A DNA stretch of 64,000 nucleotides from Enterobacter asburiae (GTDB taxonomy: Bacteria > Pseudomonadota > Gammaproteobacteria > Enterobacterales > Enterobacteriaceae): contig JAAQVN010000001.1 in the NCBI GenBank assembly GCA_011754535.1, forward strand, positions 1,736,001 through 1,800,000, written 5' to 3'. Under the pieces are notes generated by a model. It was not told where the DNA came from. It did no database searches and worked only from the letters and a program-made list of their open reading frames with translations. The stretch's first letter is position 1; every line of letters starts with the position of its first letter. The translations under genes were made by a program, and so were the position numbers. Of this stretch, positions 61,821 through 64,000 are shown piece by piece.

Positions 61821-63079
61821 GCCCGGCGGCAGAACGGGTGATGGCCCGCGCCGACGCGCTGGCCGCCATCAGCGAAACCCCGGATGCGCTGACAAGGGTC
61901 TATCTCTCCACGCAGCATCTGCAGGCCAACCAGCTGGTGGGGCAGTGGATGAGCCAGGCGGGAATGACCGTCTGGCAGGACAGCGTGGGCAATATCTGCG
62001 GCCGCTATGAGGGCGCGCAGGAAGGGGCGCAGGCGGTACTGCTCGGCTCGCATCTGGATACCGTGCGCAACGCCGGGCGCTACGACGGCATGCTCGGGGT
62101 GCTCACCGCCATCGAAGTGGTGGACAGCCTGCACCAGCAGGGTGTGCATCTGGCACAGGCCATCGAGATTGTCGGCTTTTGCGACGAAGAGGGCACCCGC
62201 TTCGGCATTACGCTGTTAGGCAGCCGGGGACTGACGGGCACCTGGCCGCAGGGCTGGCTGGAAAAAGCCGACGCCAGCGGCATCAACGTGGCGCAGGCGA
62301 TGACCCAGGTGGGGCTCGATCCCGCCCGCGTGTCGAATGCCGCGCGCCGTCAGGAGGATTTCAGCGCCTATCTGGAGCTGCATATTGAGCAGGGGCCGTG
62401 TCTTGAGCAGGAGGCGCTCGCGCTTGGCGTGGTGGAAGCCATTAACGGCGCGCGTCGTCTGAACTGCCGCTTCACCGGCGAGGCCGGGCACGCGGGAACC
62501 GTGCCGATGCATCACCGCAGGGACGCGCTGGCCGCCGCCGCCGAGTGGATGGTTATCATTGAAAACGCTACCCGACAGCAGGGCGGCAACCTGGTGGCGA
62601 CGGTCGGGGAATTGCGCTGCCTGCCGGGGGCGGTGAACGTGATCCCCGGCGAGGTTGAGCTCTCGCTGGATATTCGCGGCCCGCAGGATGTGCCGCTGGA
62701 TCGGTTGCTTGACGACCTGCTGGAACATGCCCAGGCGATCGCATCGCGCCGCGGGCTGGCGTTTAGCGCCGAGGAGTTTTACCGCATTGCCGCCACGCCG
62801 TGCGATCGCCACCTGCAGAGCGTGCTGGGGGAGGCCGTAAAATCGGTACAGGAGCGGTCGCTCTCGCTGCCAAGCGGTGCGGGCCACGATGCGATTGCTA
62901 TCGCGGAACGCTGGCCGGTAGGCATGCTCTTCGTGCGCTGCAGTGGAGGCGTCAGCCACCATCCGGCGGAATCGGTGATGGCTGAGGATGTCGCGCTGGC
63001 GATTGAGGCGTTTTCGCGCGCGGTGATTCAGCTGGCGGACCGCGTTACTCCAGCCCCAGCGTATATTGCGCGATCTTGA
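61817..63079 (+). CDS. hpxK: HpxK, allantoate amidohydrolase
   Basis: 420 residues of the M20/hydantoinase-carbamoylase group. Metal ligands in GSHLDTVRNAGRYDG (His79, Asp81, Asp90), CDEEGTRFG (Glu124/125), the His of HIEQGP and a C-terminal His in GVSHHPAE. Dimerisation domain residues GEAGHAGTVPM are present. It turns allantoate into ureidoglycine, CO2 and ammonia, the HpxJ substrate. Start overlaps hpxJ stop (ATGA). Its 3' end overlaps convergent mgtE by 35 bases. Confidence 0.94.
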   Translation: MSPAAERVMARADALAAISETPDALTRVYLSTQHLQANQLVGQWMSQAGMTVWQDSVGNICGRYEGAQEGAQAVLLGSHLDTVRNAGRYDGMLGVLTAIEVVDSLHQQGVHLAQAIEIVGFCDEEGTRFGITLLGSRGLTGTWPQGWLEKADASGINVAQAMTQVGLDPARVSNAARRQEDFSAYLELHIEQGPCLEQEALALGVVEAINGARRLNCRFTGEAGHAGTVPMHHRRDALAAAAEWMVIIENATRQQGGNLVATVGELRCLPGAVNVIPGEVELSLDIRGPQDVPLDRLLDDLLEHAQAIASRRGLAFSAEEFYRIAATPCDRHLQSVLGEAVKSVQERSLSLPSGAGHDAIAIAERWPVGMLFVRCSGGVSHHPAESVMAEDVALAIEAFSRAVIQLADRVTPAPAYIARS

Positions 63080-64000
63080 AGTAGATAATCAGCCCGGTAC
63101 CGTCGATAAGCGTCGCGATAAACGGCGCGGAGACGACCGCCGGGTCAATGCCGCAGCGCTTGAGCACCATTGGAATGACGGACGACACGATCGCGCTCCA
63201 GAGCGTAATGCACACCAGCGTCAGGCTGACGATAAGCGTAATTTCCAGCCCAATCCCCATCATCCAGGCGCGGATACACCCGGCGATACCGAGCGTCACG
63301 GCAATCATTAGCGAGGTGGTCATCTCTTTGCGCAGCACGCGGCCCACGTCGCGCAGACGCACTTCACCCAGCGCCATGGCGCGCACCAGCGTGGAGGTGA
63401 TCTGCGTTCCGCTGTTGCCGCCCGTGCCGATCAGCAGCGGAATAAAGAACGCCAGCGCGATGGCGGACTCCAGCGCTTCTTCAAAGTGCTGGATCACCGA
63501 GCTGGTGTAGGCTTCCGCGACAAACAGCAGCAGCAGCCAGACGGAGCGTTTCTTCCACAGGCTGAAGGCGCTGGTTTCCAGATAGGGCTTCTCCAGCGGC
63601 AGCGTCGCCCCCTGAAGCTGAGCATCTTCGGTGACGTCGTCTTCCAGCAGGTGGGCGATTTCGCGCTCGGTCAGGCAGCCGACGAGCTTGCCGTGGGTGA
63701 CCACGGGCACGACGTCCGCCTCGCCGTGGGCCAGCAGCCCGGCAACATCGGCACGTTCATCCTCCGGTTTAACCTGCAAAAACTGCGAAATCATCAGGCT
63801 TTTAATTGGCTGCACGGTATCCGTGACCTGCAATAATTTGCGCACGGCAATCATGCCCGCCAGGCGTCCATGGTCTTCAATAAAAATATGCGACGGAATA
63901 TCATCGTCTTTTAATTTTTCGAAGAATTGCTCGCGCGCCAGCGCGACGCATAATGAAATGTCGAGGACGATAAAATCGGTATTCATATATTGCGCGACCG
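63045..64000 (-). CDS. mgtE: Magnesium transporter MgtE, C-terminal part
   Basis: 318 codons are visible and the frame stays open to the window edge, so the start lies outside. Two CBS domains (from about 63990 to 63630, for example DDIPSHIFIEDHGRLAGMIA and VVPVVTHGKLVGCLTEREIA) precede five membrane helices with the pore region IPLLIGTGGNSGTQ and the conserved PFIATLIDGTGLIIYF. MgtE channels conduct Mg2+ and close when Mg2+ binds the cytosolic CBS and N domains. The N domain is not in view. Convergent with hpxK and not part of the purine genes. Confidence 0.92.
   Translation of the reverse strand, partial: VAQYMNTDFIVLDISLCVALAREQFFEKLKDDDIPSHIFIEDHGRLAGMIAVRKLLQVTDTVQPIKSLMISQFLQVKPEDERADVAGLLAHGEADVVPVVTHGKLVGCLTEREIAHLLEDDVTEDAQLQGATLPLEKPYLETSAFSLWKKRSVWLLLLFVAEAYTSSVIQHFEEALESAIALAFFIPLLIGTGGNSGTQITSTLVRAMALGEVRLRDVGRVLRKEMTTSLMIAVTLGIAGCIRAWMMGIGLEITLIVSLTLVCITLWSAIVSSVIPMVLKRCGIDPAVVSAPFIATLIDGTGLIIYFKIAQYTLGLE

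Overview
The window is a stretch of enterobacterial chromosome, most likely Enterobacter or a close relative (Lelliottia, Leclercia, Klebsiella group). The left third follows the E. coli K-12 gene order almost gene for gene: lonH, matP, ompA, sulA, sxy, yccS-yccF, helD, mgsA, yccT(csgI), yccU, hspQ, rlmI, then acyP, tusE, yccA, serT. Proteins are near-identical in length to their E. coli counterparts, and signals such as the LexA box before sulA and the long ompA leader are conserved. Species cannot be fixed from this window alone.

Three accessory blocks interrupt this backbone. (1) About 12.3-19.2 kb, between rlmI and acyP: an AT-rich island with a truncated large serine recombinase, a dead IS3-family element, a complete class II microcin cluster resembling microcin PDI (precursor, immunity peptide, CPBP membrane protein, HlyD-type adaptor, C39-peptidase ABC exporter) and a remnant of a second serine recombinase. 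The island edge supplies a new N-terminus to RlmI. A ybcL/ybcM-like pair sits between the island and acyP. (2) About 21.3-28.7 kb, between tusE and yccA: a CS1/CFA-I-type (alpha class) fimbrial operon with a LuxR-type gene at its end, facing a ToxR/CadC-type membrane regulator plus a FidL-like protein. (3) About 31.6-36.7 kb: an alpha/beta hydrolase and a Gram-negative dlt-type operon (D, a tiny DltX-like ORF, B, A, C), bracketed by two tRNA-Ser(UGA) genes, each with its own promoter.

The region 37.2-43.2 kb encodes an uptake and breakdown module for an uronic-acid oligosaccharide (AraC regulator, DUF2264 protein, LacY-family symporter, GH88 unsaturated glucuronyl hydrolase, DJ-1/PfpI protein).

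From 43.3 to 63.1 kb lies a Klebsiella-type hpx system that uses purines as nitrogen source. HpxDE oxidise hypoxanthine/xanthine to urate, HpxO hydroxylates urate, HpxT and HpxQ yield (S)-allantoin, HpxA racemises and HpxB opens it to allantoate, HpxK and HpxJ take allantoate to oxalurate, and HpxWXYZ act on oxamate-type end products. GuaD feeds guanine in, HpxC imports allantoin, and an amino-acid-type ABC transporter (HpxFGHI) probably imports a pathway intermediate. Regulators are HpxS (GntR) and HpxU (RpiR). I found sigma-54 -24/-12 promoters with NtrC-like enhancer sites in front of several of these operons, which fits nitrogen control. The window ends inside an mgtE magnesium transporter gene.
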